Source: Cliona cf. orientalis (lineage: Eukaryota; Porifera; Demospongiae; Clionaida; Clionaidae). Taken from it: DNA of 64,000 nt. Below, in pieces: positions 50,390 through 61,330 of this stretch (position 1 is the stretch's first letter; each line of letters begins with the position of its first letter). A program made the translations under genes and the position numbers. The stretch covers positions 8,562,501 to 8,626,500 of the forward strand of contig OZ005698.1 in the NCBI GenBank assembly GCA_963930775.1, read 5' to 3'. The notes under the pieces were generated by a model. That model was not told the origin of the DNA, did not search any database, and worked only from the letters and a program-made list of their open reading frames with translations.

Positions 50390-51337
50390 TTTTATGTCAT
50401 GCATAAAAAATTCATCAAGCCAGACTATGGCCAATGTATGTGACAAAATCAAATCTAACTTATTAAATGCCTCACGGTAAATAAGCACAGGATGAGGAGT
50501 GTAATAATAATAATAAATTAATAATAATAATGATTGATAGACAATGTTTGAAGAGTTGAGAAGAGAGAAGGTAGATTAGAGAGGTTGGGGGTGATGTGAA
50601 ACTTGCCAAACAAGAAAATGGCCCAGGCCGGCCATGGGGTGTTTACCGTGTGCACTGTGTACGATGGATGCTATGGCATGTGAAATCTTAATTGCAGATC
50701 TTGGCTATACGTAAACGTGGATCATGCAAATTAGTTCTTTAAATCAGTTAACATCCATGGTATCAACTATGTCTGCACAAGGCTTCATTCTTAGAATCCA
50801 GTCCATTTATTATGAGAAAGCTACTAAAATCCAACTACGATTACATTGGAACCCATGGCATATTCTGCAACAAGAAAGAGGCAGGAAAAGGGCGGAAAAT
50901 ATAATGCACTATATATTATAATACAGTTTTCTCATGCACGTGCAAAATTAATATTATATTATTATGGTATATACCAGTGAACTTCAAAGAGGATCCATTC
51001 AAGAATCCGTATTAACCTAGACCATGCAAGGATTCTGTAATGAGTTTCCTTCATGTGTGAGAGATTATAGCACCCATAAAAGTAAAATTCCAATCAGATT
51101 GACGCAACAAGTCCAAAAAATTCCCTGTACCTAATATGGCTACCTTTTTATTATAAAATCAGGCCTGCAGAGTTGCCTGCAACTGAAAAATTCAAGCCTC
51201 AAGAATCAACCACCAGAAAGAGATACTAACGATCATTGGATATCACAAGAACATTATCCTGTGGCTAACGTGCAGTATTTTTGATATCATCGAAATCTAT
51301 TATTGCATTACCAGCTAACCCCACATTGTACTGCTGA
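49970..51337. other. Duplicated upstream segment of the MACPF-like gene
   Basis: From about 49970 to 51337 the sequence parallels 60215-61330, upstream of the intact MACPF-like gene: shared blocks CAGTACTGATGCCATACTTA, AATAGCTAGTAGTTTGCTTATTAAAG and GTATGTCTGCACAAGGCTTC. It differs by small indels and the GATA array at 50345-50390. It presumably holds the MACPF promoter. No long ORF. Confidence 0.65.
50345..50390. repeat. (GATA)n microsatellite
   Basis: About ten tandem GATA units, absent from the homologous segment near 60560. Confidence 0.9.
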
Positions 51338-52222
51338 ATGATGGCAAGCAAAAATGGAGGTGAGTTGCAGCAACTTGTACAACACTAGCTATATAGCTAG
51401 TACATACAATGTCATGTGTAAAATAAATGCTGCCGTGAGGTATATATTATATTATACTGCGGCTATCTAGCAACAATGTGTCTTTACATGTGCAGGTGAA
51501 GATACAACAAACACTGAAACAAATATCAGGAGGGTGATGAAGGAAGGAGAAGAAAAGTCGTTCCAGGACCTTGGGCTTGGCCATGGAGTGGATGCTACAA
51601 ACCCCACACCTTGGCTCAACAAAAGATCACTGCAAATCCGTGAGGTTCGCTATACTGACATAGCTAATTGGTACTGAAGAGGGCAACTTATACCAGGGTT
51701 TTGTGAACGAGGTGGAGAGCACCAAGCACTTTCAAACCAACCTGAGCGCTTCGGTTCCCGTTAATCAGCTTGTGAATTTGGGAATTGACGTGGAGCTCTC
51801 GAGAAGCTACAGTGTGAGCCAGAAGTCGGTGGGAAGGAAGATAGCTACCCGCACCATCTCATTTCGAGCTCCTTTTGACACTTGAAAGTTGCAAAACACC
51901 TCAAGGAAGAGCCAATTCATAAAATGGAAAAGAAATCAAGGAGGGAATCAAACCAATGAGTCATTTGAAGATCGCCTGAAGGAATGGATCAGGCAACAAA
52001 GAGAAGAGGTAGTGGAGAAGAAGTTATTGGAAGGCCAACAGGAGGGGAAAGAGCAAAATGGAGAGCTCTGGCAGCAAGGAAAACAAGGGAAGCAATTAGT
52101 CTCGTGCCCAGCCCCCTTTCATGCACGCGGAAAGAAGGGGGCTGGGCACGAGACTAGGGAAGCAATACTATGGGAGAAGATGAAGAGATCCAGCAACAAG
52201 GAGCTAAAGTATAGTACAGATG
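51338..52222 (+). pseudogene. MACPF-like pseudogene 2
   Basis: It keeps the first exon (51338-51359) and acceptor (exon 2 from 51496) of the intact gene at 61331, but a 4-base insertion near 51662 shifts the frame into TGA. A second indel follows after the RTISFRA segment, and the 3' half is missing. A 60-bp MITE is inserted at 52097-52156. The tail matches fragment 1 (33664-34260). Confidence 0.85.
52097..52156. mobile_element. 60-bp fold-back MITE with 10-bp target duplication
   Basis: Nearly a perfect palindrome beginning TAGTCTCGTGCCCAGCCCCC. Direct flanks GGGAAGCAAT occur at 52087-52096 and 52157-52166. It is inserted in a MACPF-like pseudogene; pseudogene 1 lacks it, so the insertion is younger than the duplication. 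Confidence 0.9.
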
Positions 52223-52364
52223 TCCTGACACAGTTGTATGAGCACATATTGTTTGATAAAATTAATGTTGCCTGGTGCATATTATCTTCCTTGGCAACTA
52301 ACTACCAAATTATCATGCATTACATCATTTCGGTACTCCCTACATGTGCCATCACATGCATCAG

Positions 52365-52515
52365 CCCTCTGGACTAGCCCGGAGAGGCCATCCAGCTGGT
52401 AGAAACGGAGCTTCATGCTGCAAAGATCCCATCCATCCAGATCAGACTTGTTCAGCTTCTTTATAGACCCTCTGGAGCTCGAGGATACCTTACTGACAGC
52501 GCGTACGAACTCCAT
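52365..52515 (-). pseudogene. Duplicated CHD1L exon 1, copy 2 (antisense, truncated)
   Basis: It matches CHD1L exon 1 from the start codon (FVRAV, SDLDGW) to the SGLVQR segment, then stops matching before Walker A. Several substitutions (for example WGLC to WDLC) mark it as relaxed. Confidence 0.88.
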
Positions 52516-52585
52516 ACCAACTTCCCAACTAACGCGCACCACCGTGATACCAGCCCCATGGCCCACTACACTACTACCTGCACTC

Positions 52586-52638
52586 GCCTCGTACGTCCCC
52601 AGGCCCCTCCCTTGGGAGGGGCCTGGGGGACGAGGCTA
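52586..52638. mobile_element. Short fold-back element of the TAGCCTCG family
   Basis: GCCTCGTACGTCCCCAGGCC is inverted at GGCCTGGGGGACGAGGCTA. No clear target duplication; the left end may be damaged. Confidence 0.7.
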
Positions 52639-52947
52639 GGCTACAGCCCCACCTACCTATGACCTCTGCGAACTTGTGTGGGTGTTTCCCTGTACCGAAC
52701 TGAAATTGGCTAGGAGCGCCGGGTGATATAACTTTATCATAGGAAGTAGGACGATTAAATTCCATTTTTGAGGTATGATTTCTGATTCCCTGTATAAACT
52801 CATATAATCTGTGATTAACTTGTGACACTCATGATCAGTTCCAACATATAATTAATTTTATGGTTCCAATTTTTAAAATAAGAGGTAGCTAGTATTAAAC
52901 TCTCAGATATTAATGAGAAATGCAGGCCAACCCTCTTAGGTACTCCC

Positions 52948-52983
52948 TAGTCTCGTGCCCAGCCTCTTTATCGCATGAGACTA
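52948..52983. mobile_element. 36-bp remnant MITE with 9-bp target duplication
   Basis: TAGTCTCGTGCCCAGCC...CGCATGAGACTA, flanked by GGTACTCCC (52939-52947) and GGTACCCCC (52984-52992). Only the outermost ends of the inverted repeats remain. Confidence 0.8.
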
Positions 52984-53089
52984 GGTACCCCCTAAAAGCC
53001 CCCCTCCCCCCCACAGACTAAGTCCTTGCCGCCCCCCTCAAGACACAATTTAATACAACTCCAGGAGTCTCAGAGTGTTTGCTGCCGAT

Positions 53090-54385
53090 ATGTCTGGCCC
53101 TCCTAGTGATCTCAAATTTGAGCTTCAACATATCATCATCGCTGTCCAGAATGTAAGTGAATGGTACAACCTTGGCCTTCAACTAGGTCTACCAGACTCC
53201 ACTCTAGCAGACATAGCCTCCCACCCGGATGTCAGTGGACACAAACGACGCATGCTCTCGGAGTGGCTCAAGCGTGATACGGAGGCGAGTTGGGATAAAC
53301 TTGCCAATGCTCTCAGTATCATCGGAGAGAATGTGGTTGCCACTAACATAAAGAGCCGATTTGTGAAAGCTGCTGCTGCTACTCCTGGACCTGTAGTTAA
53401 TGCTTCTAATGAAAATGATAAAACATGTAGGCCTCTATACATATAATTATGTACATGTAGCTACACCACTATCCATTGCCCATTAATCTCTAGCAGGTCA
53501 GCCCTACCCATCCACCTATTCTAATGTGCATAATTATGGGTAATTATGTATATAATTCTACTTCCAGGTCAAGAAATGGCTCAGACTGTCCTTCAAAAGA
53601 TCAAAGGTCAATTTGCATCACTTCAAGTCGAAGTTCGATCAGCCATGGAAGCTCGCCAAGTGAAAGTAAAGGATGTCCATCAGTTCTTGGTGTCCTTCTT
53701 CCAGACTGAATCCCGCATTCCTGAAGCTCCTGACCTCACTAAGCTTTTCAACATCATAACTGAGGCTATGCTTTGGAGTTATGATCACTACAGTCCTCTA
53801 AAGGAACTCACTGAAAAATTTTTACCGGACAATAACCCGGCGAGAAAGCTTGTGAGTGAATACAAAAACCAGCTCTCTGGTTTCTATACTACCACGAAGA
53901 TCATCGATTTCATTGATCTGTCTGAGCTTGATGATCCTGAAGATGACTCTGACAGTGATTCTGAGGATGGTGCTAAGCAGTCTCTCTCACCAAAGGAGTA
54001 CAAGAAGCTTTATCATGAGCTCAAAGTGACATTGAAACTGGACAGGAAGATTAAACTTTCGGACTTGACCATGAGCTATGTCGAAACCCTATGGAAGGCA
54101 TTGATTGAGGAGTTCAACCTGGAGTGGATTGCAAGTGATAGAGTTAATAGTGCACATGATGATGGAGGTCAGTCCAATGAGCAGGGGATGCTGTGGGTTT
54201 TAGTGGTGGCCCTGGTCAAGAATATAGGGGTGGTGGTGTTGGTAGTAATGGGGGTGGAAATTATCACTGTGGTCGTGGAAATTATCGGCAACATTGTTGT
54301 GGATATGATTGTGAAACTAAACGCTGCGGTGGGAGCGGTCTGGCTTACAAGACTAGGTAGGAACAGAGCTTCACGCTGCACATGA
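53090..54385 (+). CDS. Death-domain protein with fused out-of-frame ZNFX1 segment
   Basis: Two exons, 53090-53426 and 53568-54385, join in phase (384 aa). Residues 8-95 form a death domain (six-helix pattern; WYNLGLQLGLPDSTLADIA, MLSEWLKRD, SWDKLANALSIIGENVVA). A helical middle region (IPEAPDLTKLFNIITEAMLW, acidic DDPEDDSDSDSED) and a second helical unit (SPKEYKKLYHELKV...LWKALIEEFNLEW) follow; I know no function for them. From about 54150 the DNA matches the RGG segment of ZNFX1-B (36627-36790), first in frame, then shifted, so the C-terminal 70 or so residues are probably not native. The true 3' end may have been replaced by this fusion. Death domains act in apoptosis and immune signalling. 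Confidence 0.7.
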
Positions 54386-54474
54386 CCATACCCATCCTGA
54401 TCAGACTGGCTCAGCTTCTTCACAGGCCCTCTGGAACTTGAGGAAGCCTTGTTGACTGCTTGAATAAACTTCAT
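54355..54474 (-). pseudogene. Duplicated CHD1L exon 1, copy 3 (antisense, truncated)
   Basis: It matches the first half of CHD1L exon 1 ([24 protein letters not shown]) and then diverges. It lies head-to-head with ZNFX1-D, exactly as the real exon 1 lies against ZNFX1-A. Confidence 0.85.
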
Positions 54475-54510
54475 AGCCTCCAATTAGTGCACACAAACAC
54501 ACCCCAGTGC

Positions 54511-54573
54511 TAATCTCGTGAGCCAGCCCCTCCTACGCAAAGAAAGAGAGGGAGGGGCTGGCACACGAGATTA
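54511..54573. mobile_element. 63-bp fold-back MITE upstream of ZNFX1-D
   Basis: TAATCTCGTGAGCCAGCCCC...GGGGCTGGCACACGAGATTA, a near-palindrome flanked by CCCAGTG on both sides. It sits in the copied CHD1L/ZNFX1 promoter and is absent from the parent region (about 27140-27170). Confidence 0.85.
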
Positions 54574-54894
54574 CCCAGTGATGTAATTATTGTTATGACC
54601 AGCACCACCCCTAGCATGGATGCAGCAATACTTCACGCATGCGTACTATATCCCAATGCAAAGTACGTATCATTACACATAGTTAATTATAGAACAGAGA
54701 TCGGATTACACTACTGATGAATGAGCAATTTTAATACTGGGGTCTTTTTTATTTTTGCCAAGTCACTTGTTGACAAAAATTTTGCTGTATAATCCAGTCT
54801 GTATTCCTGGCATAGTAAATTGTATTATAGTTTAAGTAAAGTCGTCTGCTCTTATCCCGATCTTATCATTTGCTTACATGCTATAGCTGTTCCA

Positions 54895-57800
54895 ATAAAT
54901 CAGGGTCGCCGTGCTCGCAGTGGGCACGTCCCAGACCTGCTCATGGATATTGGTGAACGATTAGAAGTGGCTGATCTGGCTCAAGGTCATCGAAGGAGAA
55001 ACGGTGGTGAAGGAAACCTGAGAAGAAGAGGTGGCGGACGAGGAGCTGGTGGTCGTCGTGCATCCAGAGATCAAGACGGTGCCACAAATTTGGGGCCGCC
55101 ACCACCTCAGCATTTTACAGACTTGCCCGTTTTGCCATCAACCAAAGAATTGCAACCTGATGCTGATGAACCGTATCTTAGGCCAAACATTACGACCGGA
55201 GGGTACGAAGATTGGGAGCACTACCTCGACGTTCAATTTAGACTGTTGCGTGAAGATTTCGTAGCCCCTCTCAGAGATGGTATTCAACTCTATGAGCCCA
55301 GTGGTATTGGCAGAAAGCATCTATCAGAAGTACGAGTGTATGAGAAAGTAAACGTACGTAGCCCAGTGTGCTTGCCGTCAGGTACTGGGTTTCAGATTCA
55401 TTTCGACATCAGTAAACTTCTTAGAGTGAACTGGGAGCATTCAAGGAGGCTCATTTTTGGATCACTCTTGTGCTTGTCACATGATAATTTTCAGACGATG
55501 ATGTTCGCGACTGTTGCAAAACGAAACCCGAAGCTTTTAGCAGATGGACTAGTCATGGTCCGATTTGAACATGATGGACTTGAAAATGCATTCCAAATAA
55601 ATCCTGACCAGCTCTTTGTGATGGTAGAGTCTACGGCATATTTTGAAGCATATCGGCACATTCTTGTGGGCCTTCAGCGAGCTTCAACCGAGCATACTAC
55701 AGACAAGCTTCCTATATTCAAACGATACCTAATTGATTGTCAGTTTGAAAATTCAGTTCCTCCACCTGAATATTTGCTCTATTCGGGAAGGCCCACATTT
55801 CGACTAAAAGAAGTTCTAGACATCAAGGTTGGTAGTCCTGATGTTGTCCTTACCAATCCTGATAATTGGCCTCACTGTGAGCATACGTGCTTAGATGCTT
55901 CCCAGCTGCGTGCCTTCCGTGCTGCACTTACTCAAGAGGTCTCTGTCATCCAGGGTCCTCCAGGAACTGGAAAGACATTCATTGGTCTAAAGGTTGTCGA
56001 AGCTCTTGTTGCCAATCAGCGCAGATCAAGAACCAGTAATTTTCCAATTTTAGTCCTTTGCTATACCAACCATGCTTTAGATCAATTTCTTGAAGGTATT
56101 CTACAAATTAAGACTCCTGAAAACAAGGAACTCAATATTGTCAGAATCGGAGGAAGGTGTAAAACCGAGAAACTAGAGCACTGCATTTTGAGAGCAAAAG
56201 TTGACAGAGTGCGATCCCAGAAATTATTGCCAGCTAATCTCCACAAGAAATCAGGCAAACTCTACAGGGACGTTCAAATGCTTCGAGAGAGGATCGAGGC
56301 AGCTCAGAAAAGCATTGACGCAACAATTAATGGAGACAAAATATTCAAATTGTCTGCTCTTGAGGAGTTTATACCAGAGAATCATTTATTTCAGCTCACC
56401 CAGGAAAAACCAACAGAGCGAGGACGAGAAATTGATGTGTGGCTTAAACTGTGGTACGTTTTTGAAGATGAAGAAGCAGAGCCACTTTTACAAGACCCTC
56501 TAGTACAAGAAGAAGTGATTCCTGTCATAGATGACAATGCCGTCGGTATCCAATTGGAACCAGAGGATGAACTTATTGATGTCGATGCTGAGGCAAACAG
56601 AATTGAGGAGGAGCGAATTCTCGAAGGAGAACTATTTGATTTCCCAATGCCTAGGAGACGTACTAATTCGCAAAACGAGCAGTTATTTGTATCCAATACG
56701 GCTCATATCCAAACGAAAAATGATGAACAGTGGAGCGTTGTGCAGATCAGTGATGAAGAACGACGAAGGAGGATTAGACGAGGCTACTTAAATCAACCAA
56801 TGACGGACATTGAAGCCATTTCAGTCAGAAATATTTGGAACATAAGCTTAAAGAATCGCTGGCGTCTGTACCAGTACTGGGTGAACCAACTGATTGTGAC
56901 ACGAAAGCAGCTTGTTGCAAGAACGGCAAGGCTGTACAATGAATTGTGCAAAGAATTTACTGTGTGTCAGCAAGATATTGATGCCCATGTCATCCGTGGA
57001 GCAGATATTATTGGAATGACAACAACTGGTGCTGCAAAGTATAACCACATCTTGTCCAATATCTATCCCAAAATAGTCATCATAGAAGAAGCGGCCGAAG
57101 TGTTTGAAGCACATGTGTTCACATCCCTTACACCCAGTGTTCAGCAGCTTATCATGATTGGTGATCACAAGCAACTCAAACCAAAGGCGAACTGCTACAA
57201 ACTGGAAAAGAAGTTTGAATTTTGCGTTTCATTGTTTGAAAGACTTGCCAGAAATAATTTTCCCGTATTCACCTTAGAAGTTCAGCATCGAATGCGGCCT
57301 GAAATAGCTTCTCTTATCTGTCCCAGTATATACCAGAATCTGTTGAATCACAAGGACGTTGAATGTTATGAACACGTGAAAGGTGTAGGCACTGATCTCT
57401 TCTTTATCGATCACCATGCTCCAGAGAAGGATATCGACGACAAAGACAGGAGCCATTCCAATGATCATGAAGCTGAATTTTTGGTTGCTTTGTGTAAGTA
57501 CTTGCTGAAGCAAGGATATCGTCCTGACCAGATCACTTTGCTAACCATGTACCGTGGACAACTTTTAGAGTTGAGAAAGAAAATGCGAAGACGAGATTAT
57601 GATGGTGTGAGAGTTGCAGCTGTTGACGATTTTCAAGGTGAAGAAAACGATTTGATATTACTTTCCTTTGTACGTAGTAACAGCGAGAAGAAGATAGGAT
57701 TCCTCAATATTCCAAACCGGATTTGTGTTTCTCTTTCGAGAGCAAAGGTCGGATTTTATGTCATTGGTAATCTTTCGATGCTGCGAGACAGACATGACAC

Positions 57801-59909
57801 GGTGTGGCCAGAAATTCTCATGGATTTACTCCGAAAGCATTGCACTGGCAAAGCATTGCCGCTATATTGTCAGAATCACCCACAAACTGTGGTAATGGCT
57901 AGTTGTGCGAAAGATTTCCTTAAATGTCCAGAAGGTGGTTGTCAGCAGAAATGCTCAGTGAGGTTAAACTGTGGTCACAGCTGTCCCAGACTTTGTCATC
58001 CGATAGACAAAGAACATGAACACGTTCACTGTCGACAAAATGTTCGAAAATTCTCAAATGTGGTCACTATTGTAAAAACCAATGCTGGAGGTGCAAAGAT
58101 GGATGTCTTCCTTGCAATGAGATGGTCACAAAAAGGATATACTCGTGCGGCCATGAAATACAAATGCAATGTCACGAAGATCCCTTTATCTACAGTTGTA
58201 CAAAACCATGTGAAAGAGTTTTAAAGTGTGGTCACCGCTGCCAGGAACTCTGCTCCACACCTTGCACAAGAAAGTGCTTCGCCGACGTTGCGAAGATGCT
58301 ACCATGTGGTCACACGAGAATGGTCCCTTGCTTTCTTGATGCCGGTGCAGCTGAGTGCAGAGAAGTTTGCAACGAGAGGCTGGATTGTGGTCATGCTTGT
58401 TCTGGTGACTGCCAACAGTGTCGAAAAGGTCGTCTTCATATCCGCTGCCAATCAAAGTGTGGACGTACTCTAGTATGTGGTCATGAATGCAAATTTCCAT
58501 GCACTCCGACCTGTCCTCCGTGTATGATGCAGTGTAACAATTATTGTGTCCATAGTCGATGCAGTCGAAGATGCTACGAACGTTGTATTTCCTGCAAGGA
58601 GCCCTGTATGTGGCAGTGTGAACATCACAAGTGCACTCGTCTGTGTGGTGAAATATGTAACCGCCCCCCATGTGATGAGCCGTGTAAGCTGCGTTTGAGA
58701 TGTGGACACCAGTGCATTGGACTTTGTGGGGAAAAGTGTCCAAGTAAGTGTCGTATCTGTGACAGAGATGAAGTTTGTGAAATTCTCTTTGGCACTGAAG
58801 AAGACGAAGATGCCCGCTTTGTTGAACTTGAAGAATGCAAACATTTAATCGAAGTTACAGCCTTAGATACGTGGATGGAACAAGTTGGCAATGAAAGCAA
58901 GCCATCTGAAGTTCAATTCAAGACCTGCCCTAAGTGTAAAACTCAGATCCGAAAAAGTCTACGATATGGGAAGTATGTAAAGCAAACTCTCAAAGATTAC
59001 GAGAACATAAAAGAAAAACAACTTATAAATCTCAGTAGTGATCTCCTAACAAAATTTGCACAAGTTCAAATTCAAGCTAAAAAAGTTGCTTCTGCTTCAT
59101 TTGTATGTCTTGAAGAGAGCTTGAAGCTCATAGATGAAATACTGCAGCCATCTACTGGCACTCGAAAGTATAAAACTGCTCTTCCGCCACATCAAATAAA
59201 CAACATCAATGCTCAGTTGACCTATTTGACCTCTGTAGTGAGGATGCTTAAATATCTGACATCACTGCAGTCACCCACATCTGCTAATGTCCATCGTATT
59301 ATTTCTGCAATATCTACTGTCGGCATTAAGGATATTCAAGAGGACATAGTTGCTCTAGTCAACTTTCTAATGCAAGACTTTCTCTCTGATCAACACAAAA
59401 CCGATATTCAAAGTGAAATTTATAGACTGATGAGTTTGATCAAGTTATTGGATTTGTGGTGTAAAACTAAGACTCGTGGAATAATTCTCTCAGCAAGTGA
59501 TAATCAATTGTTAGCTTCCAAGGTCGAAAGAGCACAGAACGGTGGCTGGAAATCAGATACATTTAAGGAAGAGGAACACGATGAAACTATCAGCTTTGTG
59601 AAAAGGATTAGTGCACAGTATCATGTTGATGGCCTTACAGAGTCTGAAAGAATTGCAATTGTGAAAGCTATAGGACTCACTAAAGGTCACTGGTTCAAGT
59701 GTCCTAATGGTCACTACTACTGTATCGGTGAGTGTGGTGGTGCTACGGAGGAATCTACTTGTCCTGATTGTGGTAAAAGGATTGGAGGTCAAAGCCACGC
59801 TCTACGAGCTGATAATCGACTGGCACCAGAGATGGATGGAGCTCGCCATGCTGCATGGTCTGAGGCGGCAAATAATATGGACAACTTTGATCTAGATCAT
59901 CTTTGGTAA
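54895..59909 (+). pseudogene. ZNFX1: ZNFX1-like copy D (chimeric, start lost, frameshifted)
   Basis: The 5' part (to about 55096) matches copy A's RG-rich start; from about 55097 it matches copy C from PPPPQHFTDLPVLPS on, skipping about 200 codons of ARM-like region. The start codon equivalent to A is ATA (54895-54897); the next in-frame ATG is 54943. The frame runs intact through all helicase motifs to about 58040, where a run of five A in copy C is four A in D. The rest (NF-X1 fingers, RZ finger, ends at TAA 59907) continues in another frame from about 58041. The RZ finger ends CPDCGKRIGG and the tail (SEAANNMDNFDLDHLW) differs from A-C. It could be a pseudogene, or the A-run could be a sequencing error. 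Confidence 0.85.
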
Positions 59910-61330
59910 AACTGATTCTCATTATTATAGCTAGCTATTGTAACAGATCTAGATTAGCCGCTAGAAAACATTGATTATTCAAATTTGATTTTACTGACTG
60001 TATACTTATGGTGCATAATAATTTTTTGTGCGCATAGTGTCTTATCTATTATCCTACATGTAGTGATATAATATTATTATTATTGCTTTAAATTTTATGA
60101 AAAGTGTTTACACAACAAGTAGCTAAGAGGAGAGCTTCAAATTTGCATGCGTTTTAGGGGGCTGGGTCACGAGACTAAGATGGATGGAGCTCGCCATGCT
60201 GCATGATCGGAGGATGCTAATCTTGCCAGTTTTGATCTAAGTGATTCTAATTATAAAAATTGCGTGATGAATTACACCATCTGTACTGATGTCATACTTA
60301 TATTAATTTTTGTGTGTGCCTAGTATTTTAGCTATTATGCTAGGGATGCAATGTAGTTCCTTTGAAATTTATGACAAGACTTAGTGTGTTAACAAAAGAT
60401 GAGAACCTCGAGCTCGCACACTATACTCATTGAAAATAATATGGGCTGCATGGGTTGAGGGATGCAATATTAATATAATAGCTAGTAGTTTGCTTATTAA
60501 AGTTTGCGCACTGGTACCAGTAATAACTAATAGTGGATGTTAAATAAATTTTAACTGACAATAATAATATAATAATATGTGAAACTTGCCATACAAGAAA
60601 TGGCCCAGCTAGGCCATCATGGGGTGTTTACCATGTGCACTGTGTACGATGGATGCTATGGCATGTGAAATCTTAATTGCAGATCTTGGCTATACGTAAA
60701 CGTGGATCATGCAAATTAGTTCTTAAAATCAGTTAACATCCATGGTATGTCTGCACAAGGCTTCATTCTTAGAATCCAGTCCATTTATTATGGAAAAGCT
60801 ACTAAAATCCAACTACAATTACATTGGAACCCATATTCTGCAACAGGAAACAGGCAGGAAAAGGGCGGAAAAGATAATTCTTTAATTAAAATACCTGTAG
60901 GTGCACTATATATCAGTTTTCTCATGCGCGTGCAAAATTAATATTATATTATTATGGTATACCAGTGAACTTCAAAGAAGATCCATTCAAGAATCTATAT
61001 GAACCTAGACCATGCAAGGATTCTGTAATGAGTTTCCTTCATATCTGAGAGATTACAGCACCCATAAAAGTAGAATTCCAATCAGATTGACGCAACAAGT
61101 CCAAAAAATTCCCGATACCGTAATATGGCTACCTTTTTGTTATAAAATCAGGCCTGCAGAGTTGCCTGCAACTGAAAAATTCAAGCCTCAAGAATCAATC
61201 ACCAGAAAGAGATACTAACGATCATTGGATATCACAAGAACATTATCCTGTGGCTAACGTGCAGTACGTATTTTTGATATCATCGAAATCTATTATTGCA
61301 TTACCAGCTAACCCCACATTGTACTGCTGA
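59910..61330. other. 3' flank of ZNFX1-D and upstream region of the MACPF-like gene
   Basis: This contains a lone MITE end (GGGGGCTGGGTCACGAGACTA, ending about 60178), another ZNFX1 3'-end fragment (ATGGATGGAGCTCGCCATGC, about 60179-60245), and the segment homologous to 49970-51337. No long ORF. The MACPF-like promoter should lie in its right half. Confidence 0.6.

Noticed and set aside
50345-50390. CRISPR-like or satellite array
   Set aside because: A plain GATA microsatellite without spacers.
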